Shown in pieces: positions 36,031-45,627 of a stretch of DNA of 64,000 nt; within the stretch, counting starts at the first letter, position 1, and every line of letters starts with the position of its first letter. The stretch comes from Legionella feeleii. Lineage in GTDB: Bacteria > Pseudomonadota > Gammaproteobacteria > Legionellales > Legionellaceae. Position numbers and translations under genes: made by a program. The stretch is from positions 382,651 through 446,650 of the forward strand of contig NZ_LNYB01000085.1 in assembly GCF_001467625.1 (NCBI RefSeq), given 5' to 3'. The notes beneath the pieces were generated by a model. The model saw only the letters and a program-made list of their open reading frames with translations. It was not told where the DNA came from and searched no databases.

Positions 36031-37255
36031 TTATTCGCTTTCTTCTGTTTTAGGCATCGAAATTGAGTATATGCTGGTCGATCGGGACAGTTTGAATGTA
36101 CAACCCAAAAGTGATGTGATCTTAAGTGCTCTGGCAGGGAAACAAGTCAACGAAACAGTACTTCCCAATGGCGATATTGCGGCCAGCAATGAATTAGTAA
36201 TGCATGTACTGGAATTAAAAAATAATGGCCCGAAACCGCCGCATGCCCCTTTAGTGGAGCAATTCCAGCAAGCCATACAGTCCCTGAAGCCGTTATTAGA
36301 CCAGCATAATTTACAATTAATGCCTTCTGGCGCTCATCCCTGGATGAATCCACTTACGGAAACGGAACGGTGGCCACATGGTAATAATGCCATTTACCGC
36401 CAGTATGATTCTATTTTTAATTGTCAGGGGCATGGTTGGGCGAATCTACAAAGCATGCACGTCAATTTACCTTTTGCCAATGACGACGAGTTTTGCCAAT
36501 TGCACAATACCATTCGTCTGCTGCTGCCTTTGCTGCCCGCGCTCGCGGCCAGTACCCCTTTCCTTGATAGTAAAGCAACCGGATTAAAAAATTCACGTTT
36601 GTATTTTTATGGTAAAAACCAACAGCGTATCCCATCCATCAGCGGCGATATCATTCCCGAATTTATTCGTTCTGAGGAAGAGTACAGAGAAACAATTTTG
36701 GCCCCCATGTATGACGATATCCGTCCCTATGATCCCGAAGGGATTTTGCAATATGAATGGCTAAATTCCAGAGCAGCGATTCCCAAGTTTGACTACAAAG
36801 CCATCGAGATTCGCATTCTTGACTCACAGGAATGCGTGCAGGCTGATATAGCAATTGCACTGGCCATCCATGCTATTTTGAAATATTGGCAACAGCACTC
36901 TTCCTATTATTTGGATACACCTTGCGACTCTAAACGCCTAAAAACAGTCTATGAGCAGACCATCAAAGAGGGGCTAGCGGTTACTGTTGACGATGCTGAA
37001 TTATATAAACAATGGCAATTACCCCAAAAACGGACTCTCAGCTGTCGCGATATCTGGTCGCAACTTCTTGAACGAGTCAGCAGCGATTTGGATAACCCTT
37101 GTCAGCGTGCACTCGAATACATTTTAAGCCAAGGCAATTTGAGCGAGCGGCTTTTACGCGCCTGTGGTAATGACTACACCAAGCCAACACTGGCGAGGCT
37201 TTACCGCCAATTAACACATTGCCTCTACACGAATCAAATGTTTAATCCATCATGA
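36023..37255 (+). CDS. GCS2-type carboxylate-amine ligase (COG2170-like)
   Basis: A 410-residue enzyme of the glutamate-cysteine ligase 2 family. Signature segments are LGIEIEYMLVDRDSLNVQP, PNGDIAASNELVMHVLELKN, SGAHPWMNPLTETERWPHGN and IEIRILDSQECVQADIAIA. Members join an amine to a gamma- or alpha-carboxylate using ATP; the true substrate is often unknown. The ATG at 36023 is chosen because AGGA lies nine bases ahead; it overlaps the ligase gene upstream by eight bases. An ATG at 36017 is possible. Confidence 0.85.
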   Translation: MSDYSLSSVLGIEIEYMLVDRDSLNVQPKSDVILSALAGKQVNETVLPNGDIAASNELVMHVLELKNNGPKPPHAPLVEQFQQAIQSLKPLLDQHNLQLMPSGAHPWMNPLTETERWPHGNNAIYRQYDSIFNCQGHGWANLQSMHVNLPFANDDEFCQLHNTIRLLLPLLPALAASTPFLDSKATGLKNSRLYFYGKNQQRIPSISGDIIPEFIRSEEEYRETILAPMYDDIRPYDPEGILQYEWLNSRAAIPKFDYKAIEIRILDSQECVQADIAIALAIHAILKYWQQHSSYYLDTPCDSKRLKTVYEQTIKEGLAVTVDDAELYKQWQLPQKRTLSCRDIWSQLLERVSSDLDNPCQRALEYILSQGNLSERLLRACGNDYTKPTLARLYRQLTHCLYTNQMFNPS

Positions 37256-37953
37256 AACCCCTGGGTCTTGTAATAAGTTGCGAGCATGCGGTTAATACAG
37301 TACCTGTTGCTTATCAGAAACAGTTTGCCCCTTACCGCCACTTATTAGAGTCCCATAGCGGTATCGATTTTGGCGCCTTGTTTATAGCGCGTTATTTGCA
37401 ACAGGTTTTTAATTGTGATTTTATTCAGGCGCAGGCAACCCGCTTGCTGATTGACTGCAATCGCAGTTTGACTCATCCCCGTTGTTTTTCTGAAATCACG
37501 ATTAACTTGCCCCAGGCAGAAAAGGAGCAACTTATTCAGCAGTATTACTTGCCCTTTCGCCAGGCCGTAGTAACGAAAATAGAAGAACAGATTGCCCAAG
37601 ACCGGCAAGTGCTTCACTTATCCATTCATAGTTTTACACCAATCCTCAACGCGAAAGAGCGTAATGCAGACATTGGCTTTCTCTATGATCCAGGCCGTGC
37701 AAGCGAAAAAATGCTTGCCAGAGAATGGCAACAACAGCTCAAGCAGCACCATAGCCAACTGCGAACCCGTCTGAACTACCCTTATCTTGGCATCAGTGAC
37801 GGTTTTACCCGCGCCCTACGCAAGCAATTTGTTGATCAAGATTATGCAGGTATAGAAGTTGAAACCAATCAAGCCCTGGTTCGGGATGAGAAAACCTTAA
37901 TCAAGGTAGCAGAAGCGCTGGCAACAACATTTCAACAGGCGGCGCATGGATGA
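37252..37953 (+). CDS. N-formylglutamate amidohydrolase-like protein
   Basis: A 233-residue FGase-family amidohydrolase. It opens with GLVISCEHAVNTVPVAY, the usual metal-binding SCEHA, then HSGIDFGALFIARYL, RLLIDCNRS, and SIHSFTP. It would hydrolyse an amide of glutamate or a similar acid. The start overlaps the GCS2 stop (ATGA). Together the four genes supply two amide-forming ligases and two amide-cleaving enzymes, suggesting a pathway in which a peptide-like conjugate is built and trimmed. Confidence 0.85.
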   Translation: MKPLGLVISCEHAVNTVPVAYQKQFAPYRHLLESHSGIDFGALFIARYLQQVFNCDFIQAQATRLLIDCNRSLTHPRCFSEITINLPQAEKEQLIQQYYLPFRQAVVTKIEEQIAQDRQVLHLSIHSFTPILNAKERNADIGFLYDPGRASEKMLAREWQQQLKQHHSQLRTRLNYPYLGISDGFTRALRKQFVDQDYAGIEVETNQALVRDEKTLIKVAEALATTFQQAAHG

Positions 37954-38167
37954 AGCGTGGGCACGCGTAAAAGGAGAATGAATCCTGATCACTATGCAGA
38001 GGGATCTTTTAATACAGATTCGTGTTTGGCAACGCAATCCCCTTATTTATCCCTGAATATTCCTGGAAACGTCCAAGACTCCCAAACAGGATTCTTTGCA
38101 GAAGGCAGGGGCGCTCCTGTAGATACGTCTACAAGCCGCCTTGTGTGAAAAGCTTTATTTACCTCTC

Positions 38168-38566
38168 TCAAATCGCAGATTTGAAAGAGTCCCCCCCGAT
38201 AAAATTAACCACCTCGGTTGCCTCAAAGCGAGTAAAAGGCTTGGAGATAAAACCACTTATATAAGCATCTTTCGCCTGCTCATAAAATTGTGCCTCGCTA
38301 TGAATACTGAGGACAATAATAGGCGTGTTTTTGTTGTGTATGCTTTTGGTTTTAATTAATTTTGCAACTTCGAAACCATTCTCACCGGGGTATAAGCCTA
38401 AATCCATCAGAACGACATCGTAGGGAACGGTATTGCATTTTTCAATCGCGCTGTCACCATCCGCGGCAATATCGACCACACAATCCAGATCGGTCAAATG
38501 CTGTTTAGCAACTACCTGAGCAGGCTGAGAATCCTCTACTACCAATATTCGATAGGGCTTATTCAT
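38168..38566 (-). CDS. Single-domain response regulator (CheY-like)
   Basis: A 132-residue receiver domain with no output domain. Acidic pocket Glu11-Asp12 in VVEDSQPAQ, phospho-acceptor Asp55 in VVLMDLGLYPG, the switch Ser in VLSIHSEA and Lys109 in FISKPFT. Such proteins act by protein contact or as phosphate sinks. No histidine kinase adjoins; the kinase at 18821 is 18 kb away. A hairpin (CAAATC-GCA... region, 38168-38185) overlaps its stop. Confidence 0.88.
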   Translation of the reverse strand: MNKPYRILVVEDSQPAQVVAKQHLTDLDCVVDIAADGDSAIEKCNTVPYDVVLMDLGLYPGENGFEVAKLIKTKSIHNKNTPIIVLSIHSEAQFYEQAKDAYISGFISKPFTRFEATEVVNFIGGDSFKSAI

Positions 38567-38982
38567 CTTAATTTCCTAACTATATCCATGGCTAAAACAT
38601 TTGATGGTCGCGCTCCTGCTGCTTAATTTTTAGCCTTCCATAAGCGCACAGCTTTTGCTTAATTATAAGCCACACAGAGCTATTTATGCCATATTGCAGG
38701 CGTATAAATTCAAAGTGTAGTCCAAATTTAAAAAAAATGTTTCAAATTTTTGCTCATAGCCAGTTAGAGTGCTCCAAATAGTAAAGCGAATTATGGAGGA
38801 AGATATTCTCTATCTTATATTAGTTCTGGCCTGCTCAAAATAACGGGGAGCGTTCTGGAATAATTTTTACGCATGGCACTCACCATTTATGCCACTCCTT
38901 ACTACTTTTCAGCAGGATAAAGTTAATGTTACGCTCTAAGTAATAACGCACTGGACACCTCTTATTTTTCAAGGACTGATTG
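38567..38982. other. Divergent intergenic region, no gene seen
   Basis: This AT-rich stretch separates the response regulator (minus) from the SDR gene (plus). It must hold promoters for both but I see no convincing paired -35/-10 sites, palindromes or RNA gene. The longest frames are under 25 codons. Confidence 0.4.
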
Positions 38983-39777
38983 ATGGATTACAAATTAAGC
39001 AATAAGACAGCGCTTGTGACCGGTTCAACAGCAGGCATTGGATTTGCCATTGCTCAATTGCTGGTACAGGAAGGAGCAACCGTTGCGATTAATGGCCGCA
39101 CGCAGCAAAGAGTCGATGAGGCTATTCAAAAAATAAAATTGGCCTGTCACAAAGCCAAACTCATTGCCCTTCCCGCTGATTTAAGCGTAAAGCAGGATTT
39201 TGAAACCATTTTTCACCAATTACCAACCCTGGATATCCTGGTTAATAATTTTGGTATCTATGAGGCAAAATCATTTGGTGATATTTCCGATGAGGATTGG
39301 CAACGGTTCTTTGATGCGAATGTGATGAGTGACGTACGCCTTAGCCGTCATTACCTGCCTGGTATGTTTAAAAGAGACTGGGGAAGAATCATTTTTGTTT
39401 CCAGTGAATCAGGCTTACAAATTCCTGCCGAAATGATTCACTATGGTATGACAAAAACAGCCCAACTTTCTATCGCGCGCGGCCTGGCAGAAACAACCGT
39501 TGGAAGCAATGTTACTGTTAATTCTGTATTACCCGGCCCGACAAGCAGTGAGGGGATCACGCAATTTGTGGCAAACATTGCAAAAGAAGAAAACAAAAAA
39601 CCGGAGCAAATTGAAAAAGAAGTCTTTACCTCTTTACGGCCAACCTCGCTACTCAAGCGTTTCATTACCCCCGATGAAATCGCCGCGATGGTCGCATTTT
39701 TATGCAGTCCCCTATCTGCAGCAACTAATGGCGCTGCAATACGGGTTGATGGGGGTATTGTGCGGTCAATTGCCTGA
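38983..39777 (+). CDS. Short-chain dehydrogenase/reductase
   Basis: A 264-residue classical SDR. The cofactor motif is TGSTAGIGFAIAQL, with NGRTQQR after the second strand suggesting NADP. NNFG is the structural motif and the catalytic Ser-Tyr-Lys is in VSSESG...HYGMTKTA. The end (SAATNGAAIRVDGGIV) is typical of FabG-like enzymes. AAGGA lies seven bases before the ATG at 38983. Substrate unknown. Confidence 0.9.
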   Translation: MDYKLSNKTALVTGSTAGIGFAIAQLLVQEGATVAINGRTQQRVDEAIQKIKLACHKAKLIALPADLSVKQDFETIFHQLPTLDILVNNFGIYEAKSFGDISDEDWQRFFDANVMSDVRLSRHYLPGMFKRDWGRIIFVSSESGLQIPAEMIHYGMTKTAQLSIARGLAETTVGSNVTVNSVLPGPTSSEGITQFVANIAKEENKKPEQIEKEVFTSLRPTSLLKRFITPDEIAAMVAFLCSPLSAATNGAAIRVDGGIVRSIA

Positions 39778-39806
39778 TTTTAAGCGGCATAGCCCTCTGT
39801 TCTTAG

Positions 39807-39992
39807 CTAGGTTCGCGGATTTCTTGGGTTTTTTGGAAGCCCATGAAATCTGGGATCCGAAAGGTCTTGGTCTTGTAAACTCTCTCCAGTACCGAGGTTG
39901 CCTGCACGACCTCCAGAAATATTCTTTAGATCCTCTTTTTTAACCGATTTTTTCGCTTTATTTTGTGAAGATTCTTTGGAAGACTGCTTCAT
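39807..39992 (-). CDS. Small peptide with a double-glycine (bacteriocin-type) leader
   Basis: A 61-residue frame. Its first half is a polar, Lys/Ser-rich segment ending KKEDLKNISGG, which fits the leader motif of peptides cut after Gly-Gly by C39 peptidases (hydrophobic residues at -4 and -7, Gly-Gly at -1/-2). The remaining 33 residues, starting RAGNLGTGES and ending PKNPRNPRT, are polar and contain no Cys. AGGA lies eight bases before the ATG. It could be a microcin-like or signalling peptide; leader assignment is by motif only. Confidence 0.55.
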   Translation of the reverse strand: MKQSSKESSQNKAKKSVKKEDLKNISGGRAGNLGTGESLQDQDLSDPRFHGLPKNPRNPRT

Positions 39993-40179
39993 GATTATGT
40001 CCTATAACAAAGAAAATATTCCCTAAGTATAGTTTAAGCAACAGCACAGAACTGGCGTGTCCTCCAATACCGATTTAATTTCTTCATTATTTGCCTTGGG
40101 AAAAAATAGCGCGTACCTATTCCCATAAGTAAAAAAACAAGATATAATGTTTAAAAATTAAACAATCTGGAGAATTAAC

Positions 40180-40476
40180 ATGCCGTCTACAACTAAACCC
40201 AACTATGTGGAAACCGATATTTTACCCGATGTTGATAATCCAGGATATGGCAGATTTCGTGAGCACGTTTTCTTTGGCGCTGCACGCACTCATTTGGGGA
40301 TGTCAACTCCAAATCCAGATGCAGGTCTAACCCGTATCAGCCAAAGTTTGAATGATCCTGCCGTTCAACAACAAGTCACTAATAAATTAGAAATCGTAGC
40401 CCGAAATCAGGAAACTGCTGAGGCATTAGAAGATGTTCTTCCTCCAGAGCTTATCTCCGTGGTGAACAAGTTTTAA
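40180..40476 (+). CDS. Uncharacterised small protein
   Basis: A 98-residue soluble protein (MPSTTKPNYVETDILPDVDN...PPELISVVNKF) without signal peptide or recognisable domain. GGAG lies seven bases before the ATG, and TATAAT at 40143-40148 gives a plausible -10. Both support it being real. Function is unknown. Confidence 0.6.
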   Translation: MPSTTKPNYVETDILPDVDNPGYGRFREHVFFGAARTHLGMSTPNPDAGLTRISQSLNDPAVQQQVTNKLEIVARNQETAEALEDVLPPELISVVNKF

Positions 40477-40561
40477 TTTATCGTGGGGTGACGCGCAAGA
40501 AGTGCATCCACGCACCTATTGCGCGTTACCAAGTCTTATTCCAAAACTTATCAATATCATT

Positions 40562-40936
40562 TTAATGGTCTGTTGTCATACCAGCCATATAATAAATAGC
40601 TGCTGCTATCGCCTCATCAGAGCAATTCTTATTCGATGCATCGGCTTCTTTACATAAGCCGCCATGAGGCATTAATCCTTTTCCAGTGCCTACTTTATAG
40701 AGTAAGTAATCGATCGCTGTTTTAAATCGGGTCGGGTTATTCTTCGATTCCATGATTGCCTTATTAAATCGGATAGCCCATGCCTGTTTATTGAATGCAA
40801 CAGGCGCATGCATCCCCGGAGCAAAACGAGGGTCATGACAAGTTTGGCATGTCATTTCATAAGTCTTTTTACCTAAATCACTGGCCATGAGGGTGCTACT
40901 AAATGCAATGAGGAGACTAAGTAATATTGTTTTCAT
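40562..40936 (-). CDS. Exported cytochrome c (c5-like)
   Basis: A 124-residue periplasmic c-type cytochrome with a signal peptide (MKTILLSLLIAFSSTLMAS). Haem attaches at CQTCH (Cys30, Cys33, His34); the axial Met is probably in GKGLMPHGGLC. The pattern GKKTYEMTCQTCHDP...AIAAAIYYMAGMT resembles cytochrome c5/c555 proteins. Two extra Cys (GGLC, NKNC) may form a disulphide as in c5. Partner oxidase or reductase is not in the window. Confidence 0.88.
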   Translation of the reverse strand: MKTILLSLLIAFSSTLMASDLGKKTYEMTCQTCHDPRFAPGMHAPVAFNKQAWAIRFNKAIMESKNNPTRFKTAIDYLLYKVGTGKGLMPHGGLCKEADASNKNCSDEAIAAAIYYMAGMTTDH

Positions 40937-41091
40937 TGGAAATCCCTGTATAAATTAATAACAATCCATAAATCCGGGTTACTTTTCAATTTTAACAATT
41001 AACGATTGAAAAATCTTATTGGATTTTAGAATACCTACACTATAATCAAATCAATATTAACCGGGATTACATAATAAGATAAAACCCGCTT

Positions 41092-41910
41092 ATGAGTAAC
41101 ATCTCTACTAACCTTGACCCTTTGATTCATGACGCCACATTGTATCTCAATGAGACAAAGTCTATTCTCGGTAAACTGCCTCAAATAGCAATGGACGATG
41201 AAGATTCTTCGGATGGCGACAAAATTCTTACCATTCAATTGACACTGCAATACCGTTTAAGCTGTGAAGATGCCTTGAGCTTTTTGTTGAAAATAGATCA
41301 AAATCTGCTTTATATACTTGGAATTCAGCCTCAGCATTCGGCTAAAATGAATATCGATCGCTTGGCTTATGCGGTAGGCAATGAAGATTTAAGACAACTC
41401 TTAACGATTTTAGGAACATTAGCGTCTTCCCTCTCCAAGATTATTGCTCGTTATAAAAGCAGCCATACCTCTTTTTCATTCAAAGACAAAAAGCCTCAAA
41501 AACAGCACATGATGACAAAGGCCTTGGCTCAACTCCTTGACAAACAAAAGCAATTCTTAGATGTCTTGCAGAAGCTGAATTTAGAAATAGAACAACTTTT
41601 AAAACTGCAAGCTTCAGGGCCTATTTTTGATCACATTGCTGCCCTAAGAGGACCCATTTCACAGTTTTCCCAAGCCATCATTGATGGTCTTGAGCAGGCA
41701 AAACAGCTCTATCATCAAGTTAATAAAACCCCTTTGCTAGACTATCAACTTGATACTTTACTAAAAAAAACTGAACAAGTGCTTCATTCAATGCCAAGTC
41801 CCTATAATCCCCATCCGCATTACCCCATCAAACAGTTTGATCATCCAATGACCTCTGAGCAACTTGAACAACGCGCTGCGGCAAAACGATTAAGGCCTTT
41901 CTTTGGGTAA
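41092..41910 (+). CDS. Uncharacterised helical protein
   Basis: A 272-residue, almost wholly helical soluble protein (for example LAQLLDKQKQFLDVLQKLNL). It ends with a basic segment (LEQRAAAKRLRPFFG). No signal peptide, membrane segment or family that I can name. There is no strong ribosome-binding site. It could be a scaffold or secreted substrate; neither is shown. Confidence 0.55.
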   Translation: MSNISTNLDPLIHDATLYLNETKSILGKLPQIAMDDEDSSDGDKILTIQLTLQYRLSCEDALSFLLKIDQNLLYILGIQPQHSAKMNIDRLAYAVGNEDLRQLLTILGTLASSLSKIIARYKSSHTSFSFKDKKPQKQHMMTKALAQLLDKQKQFLDVLQKLNLEIEQLLKLQASGPIFDHIAALRGPISQFSQAIIDGLEQAKQLYHQVNKTPLLDYQLDTLLKKTEQVLHSMPSPYNPHPHYPIKQFDHPMTSEQLEQRAAAKRLRPFFG

Positions 41911-41943
41911 CGAATTAAAATGGATAGGATAGGTCAGGCCACC

Positions 41944-44343
41944 TTAATGATGACCTTCGTATTCTACTAAACTCTCATCCTGAGTATTCTCTTGAAATTG
42001 AGAGGAATCCCATTTCCAGTTTCTAATTTCCGGTAAATCTTGCCCATGCTGTCTGATGTACTGTTGGTGCTCTAACAATTTTATTTTAGTATTCTCAACC
42101 AGTTTTTGTTCTTCGCTACCTGAATGGGGTAACTGGTTAAGCACTTCCAGAACCAGGTGGAAACGATCCAATTCATTTAATACCGTCATATCAAAAGGAG
42201 TCGTAATAGTCCCTTCCTCTCTATATCCTTTAACCTGTATATTTTTATGGCCGGCTCGGTTACTGGTCAGACGATGGATGAGCCATGGGTAGCCATGATA
42301 CGCAAAAATGATTGGTTTATCCTGAGAAAACAACCGATCAAACTCTTCGTCACTGAGGCCATGCGGATGTTCATGGGCCGGTTGCAATTTCATTAAATCA
42401 ACCACGTTAATCACGCGAATTTTTATGTGAGGTAATTCAGCACGTAAAATAGAAACTGCAGCCAAGGTCTCAAGGGTAGGAACATCGCCTGCACAGGCCA
42501 TGATGACATCGGGGGATTTCCCTTTATCATGACTTGCCCATTCCCAAATCCCTATTCCATTGGCGCAATGCTGTTTTGCTTCTTCCATTGAAAGCCACTG
42601 CGGCGCTGGGTGTTTTCCGGCAATAACCACATTGACATAATGTTTACTCTCCAAACAGTGATGCATGACAGACAACAAGCAATTGGCATCGGGAGGGAGA
42701 TAGGCACGTATTATTTCTGCCTTCTTGTTGACGATATGATCGATAAACCCAGGGTCTTGATGTGAAAACCCATTGTGATCTTGCCGCCAAACATGGGAGG
42801 TGAGCAAGTAATTTAATGAAGCAATTTTTTTACGCCAGGGAATCGTTGATGTGACCTTTAGCCATTTGGCGTGTTGATTGAACATGGAACTAATAATATG
42901 AATGAATGCCTCATAACAATTAAAAAGACCATGGCGCCCTGTCAATAAATAGCCTTCTAACCAACCTTCACATTGATGCTCGCTCAATACCTCAAGCACC
43001 CTGCCTTGTGACGATAAAAAGCTGTCACCGGGGACGATCTGGGTGTCCCATTGTCGATTCGTTGCCTCAAATACAGCCTCTAATCCATTCGATATGGTTT
43101 CATCCGGCCCAAATACACGAAAATTTTTTGCATTTAACTGGATTACATCTCTGATATAGGGTCCCAAAACATGGGTATCCCCTATCCCCTGCATACCGCG
43201 CCTGGATAACTGAACCGAGTAGTTCTCAATTGCAGGTAATTGGAGTGGCTGTAATAATAATCCGCCATTTGCATGAGGATTTGCACTCATACGTTTTTCA
43301 TTTTCGGGCACCAGGGCACTTAAATCATTGCGTAGCCGACCATGCTCATCAAACAGAGTCTCTGGTTGATAACTTCTAAGCCAATGCTCTAAGATTTTTA
43401 GATGTTCTACATTGCTTGCGCAATTAGCAACCGGCACTTGATGGGAACGGAATGTCCCCTCAATCGGTATACCATCAACCACCTTAGGGGCAGTCCAACC
43501 CTTAGGCGTTTTTAAAATAATCATGGGCCAGCGCAGGCGTTGGGTATTCTTGTTAGAGCGCGCATCGTGCTGAATGCGCTTAATCTGCTCAATGACCGTT
43601 TCAAGGACGGTTGCCATTTTCTCATGCATCAGGAGAGGCGCGTCGCCTTCTACCCAATAAGGCTCCCAACCATAGCCGAAAAATAATTGCTCTAATTCCT
43701 CTTGCGTAATACGGGCTAAAATCGTTGGATTAGCGATTTTATAACCATTTAAATGAAGGATAGGCAACACAGCACCATCCGTTACCGGGCATAAAAATTT
43801 GTTGGAATGCCACGCCGTGGCAAGGGGGCCGGTCTCTGCTTCCCCATCGCCAATCACACAAGCAGCAATTAAATTTGGGTTATCAAATACAGCACCAAAA
43901 GCATGGCTTAATGAGTATCCCAATTCGCCGCCTTCATGGATAGAACCAGGACATTCTGGCGATGCATGACTTGGAATCCCCCCGGGAAAAGAAAACTGGG
44001 CGAACAATTGGCGCAAACCGTTTTCGTCTTGAGTAATAGCCGGATATATTTCGCTATACGTTCCTTCAAGGTATGCGTTGGCGACCACTGCAGGACCACC
44101 ATGCCCTGGACCAGAGATATAAATCATATTCAGATCATATTTCTTAATGACGTGGTTTAGATGAGCATAAATAAAGTTTTGTCCTGGCGTTGTTCCCCAA
44201 TGCCCTAATAGCCTGGGCTTAATATCTGTGAAAGCCAAAGGACGTTTCAGCAGCGGATTATCGCGTAAATAAATTTGCCCTACGGACAAATAATTCGCCG
44301 CACGCCAATAACCATCAATTTTTTTCAGTATTTCTTGATTCAT
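41944..44343 (-). CDS. xfp: Xylulose-5-phosphate/fructose-6-phosphate phosphoketolase
   Basis: A thiamine-diphosphate enzyme that splits xylulose 5-P or fructose 6-P to acetyl phosphate. The 799-residue protein has [40 protein letters not shown] and [23 protein letters not shown], the family's cofactor blocks, and [14 protein letters not shown] near the end. The ATG at 44343 gives the normal N-terminus ([20 protein letters not shown]); a 26-codon extension upstream is unlike the family. It gives an alternative route from pentoses to acetyl-P. Confidence 0.95.
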   Translation of the reverse strand: MNQEILKKIDGYWRAANYLSVGQIYLRDNPLLKRPLAFTDIKPRLLGHWGTTPGQNFIYAHLNHVIKKYDLNMIYISGPGHGGPAVVANAYLEGTYSEIYPAITQDENGLRQLFAQFSFPGGIPSHASPECPGSIHEGGELGYSLSHAFGAVFDNPNLIAACVIGDGEAETGPLATAWHSNKFLCPVTDGAVLPILHLNGYKIANPTILARITQEELEQLFFGYGWEPYWVEGDAPLLMHEKMATVLETVIEQIKRIQHDARSNKNTQRLRWPMIILKTPKGWTAPKVVDGIPIEGTFRSHQVPVANCASNVEHLKILEHWLRSYQPETLFDEHGRLRNDLSALVPENEKRMSANPHANGGLLLQPLQLPAIENYSVQLSRRGMQGIGDTHVLGPYIRDVIQLNAKNFRVFGPDETISNGLEAVFEATNRQWDTQIVPGDSFLSSQGRVLEVLSEHQCEGWLEGYLLTGRHGLFNCYEAFIHIISSMFNQHAKWLKVTSTIPWRKKIASLNYLLTSHVWRQDHNGFSHQDPGFIDHIVNKKAEIIRAYLPPDANCLLSVMHHCLESKHYVNVVIAGKHPAPQWLSMEEAKQHCANGIGIWEWASHDKGKSPDVIMACAGDVPTLETLAAVSILRAELPHIKIRVINVVDLMKLQPAHEHPHGLSDEEFDRLFSQDKPIIFAYHGYPWLIHRLTSNRAGHKNIQVKGYREEGTITTPFDMTVLNELDRFHLVLEVLNQLPHSGSEEQKLVENTKIKLLEHQQYIRQHGQDLPEIRNWKWDSSQFQENTQDESLVEYEGHH

Positions 44344-44513
44344 TGTTTCTTTTCGTTTCAAAAATAAGCCCATTAAAGGAGTAGGTATTAAAGCTAATAG
44401 TCGTGAATTATATCGAAACACTCGATAAAAAGTCTTAAATCATTATCAAAGTTGAATCGATATTCTGATTTTAGTTATATTAACGCATAATAAGTCGAAA
44501 GGTTATTTAATTT

Positions 44514-45173
44514 ATGAATACTCTAGAAGTAATGGCGCCCCCAACAATTGGTGTTTACCTGGGAGCAAGTATGGGAAACAACCCCTCTTTCAAAAACGCC
44601 GTTATCTCTCTAGGCAAGGGAATTGCCGAATGCGGATATACCGTAGTCTACGGCGGAGGCGGAACGGGTTTAATGGGACTTCTTGCTGAAACCGTTAAAT
44701 CGTTTGGCGGAAAAGTGATTGGGATAACGACAGAGCACCTTGCCAAAATAGAGCCACCCAGTGATTTTTTAGATGAATTACATATCGTGGGCTCCATGTA
44801 TGAGCGAAAACGCTTAATCCATGAAAAATCAGCGCGCTTTATAGCAATGCCTGGAGGGATTGGGACATTCGATGAACTATTCGAAACCTGGTGCGCCATC
44901 AAAATAGGCGTCATTAGAAAGCCTCTTGGATTGGTCAATATAGAAGGGTATTTTAACTCCATGATCCAATTTGTAACGTCCTGCAGTACCCATTATGACT
45001 TTATCAATGGGCAAGACATTAAAATTCCAACCATCTATGATGAGGTTTCGGTCTGTATAGACCACTTAAAAGAAGGGCGACAAGGTAACTTGTTTGACGT
45101 TTCTACCGAGGTAAATTCCGATCATACCAATAACAGATATAACTATTCTGTTGAAACGTTTGAGATAAGTTAA
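44514..45173 (+). CDS. LOG-family protein (cytokinin riboside 5'-monophosphate phosphoribohydrolase-like)
   Basis: A 219-residue Rossmann-like enzyme. Diagnostic motifs are VVYGGGGTGLMG and the catalytic PGGIGTFDELFE; YERKRLIHEKSARF supplies the conserved Arg. The family hydrolyses the N-glycosidic bond of nucleoside monophosphates such as AMP. It adds about 25 polar residues at the C-terminus beyond the usual length. It is divergent from phosphoketolase and immediately precedes the sRNA locus. Confidence 0.9.
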   Translation: MNTLEVMAPPTIGVYLGASMGNNPSFKNAVISLGKGIAECGYTVVYGGGGTGLMGLLAETVKSFGGKVIGITTEHLAKIEPPSDFLDELHIVGSMYERKRLIHEKSARFIAMPGGIGTFDELFETWCAIKIGVIRKPLGLVNIEGYFNSMIQFVTSCSTHYDFINGQDIKIPTIYDEVSVCIDHLKEGRQGNLFDVSTEVNSDHTNNRYNYSVETFEIS

Positions 45174-45254
45174 CTTTTTATCGTAGGCAAGTTGATTAAG
45201 GTTCGCTACACACTAAGTGCTTTAAACCTGCTTTTTTGCCAACTACTCTGAAAA

Positions 45255-45276
45255 TTTGTAAGACATCTCTTACAAA
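45255..45276. promoter_or_regulatory. GacA/LetA-type upstream activating palindrome of the sRNA gene
   Basis: TTTGTAAGA and TCTTACAAA form a perfect nine-base inverted repeat with a four-base spacer. Its core (45257-45274) is exactly TGTAAG-N6-CTTACA, the GacA/UvrY-class box upstream of CsrA-antagonist sRNAs. Its centre is about 70 bases above the predicted start of the sRNA, the usual distance. In Legionella the corresponding regulator is LetA. Confidence 0.75.
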
Positions 45277-45335
45277 ATCTACTTACTATGTCTTAATGAC
45301 GCACACAAAGAATTAAGCCATACTTATCTTATTGG

Positions 45336-45440
45336 AGAGTTGCAAATATCAGGACATGATGTCCTTGAAAGGGAAACAGCACAAGGATGTGTTGACCACA
45401 GGAAGTGGAATTTGCAACTTACCAAATTAATTTAGTTTTA
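45336..45440 (+). ncRNA. RsmY/RsmZ-type CsrA-sequestering small RNA
   Basis: A -10 (TATCTT, 45325-45330) predicts a start near 45337. The transcript is closed by a nine-base stem, GTTGCAAAT (45339-45347) with ATTTGCAAC (45410-45418). Inside are a hairpin at 45351-45365, then CACAAGGATGTG (45380-45391) and CCACAGGAAGTGG (45396-45408), each showing GGA in a short-stem loop. ACAAGGATGT matches the CsrA SELEX consensus (ACARGGAUGU). At least five GGA/GGG motifs occur in 75 bases. With the GacA-type box this is strong evidence for a member of the family that titrates CsrA. The 3' end is uncertain; no clear T-run terminator is seen. Confidence 0.75.
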
Positions 45441-45627
45441 CTCCAGCCACTGTTCTGTATTGTTTATTCAAACCACACCCCAACAATAATTGCACGCGAC
45501 TCAATGGTCGCACAATTACCCCCTATTGAAGAACCAACCAGCTTGCTTTTAATTGCATCGTAATTTATTTTGTACCTAGTAATAGGGCCCGTTCATAAGA
45601 TAAAAAAGCCCCCTTAAGGGATTAACC

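Noticed and set aside
37978..38148. 57-codon frame after the amidoligase operon as a possible peptide substrate
   Set aside because: The AAGGAG lies only one base from the ATG and there is no leader, Cys or Gly-Gly motif; not enough to call it a gene.
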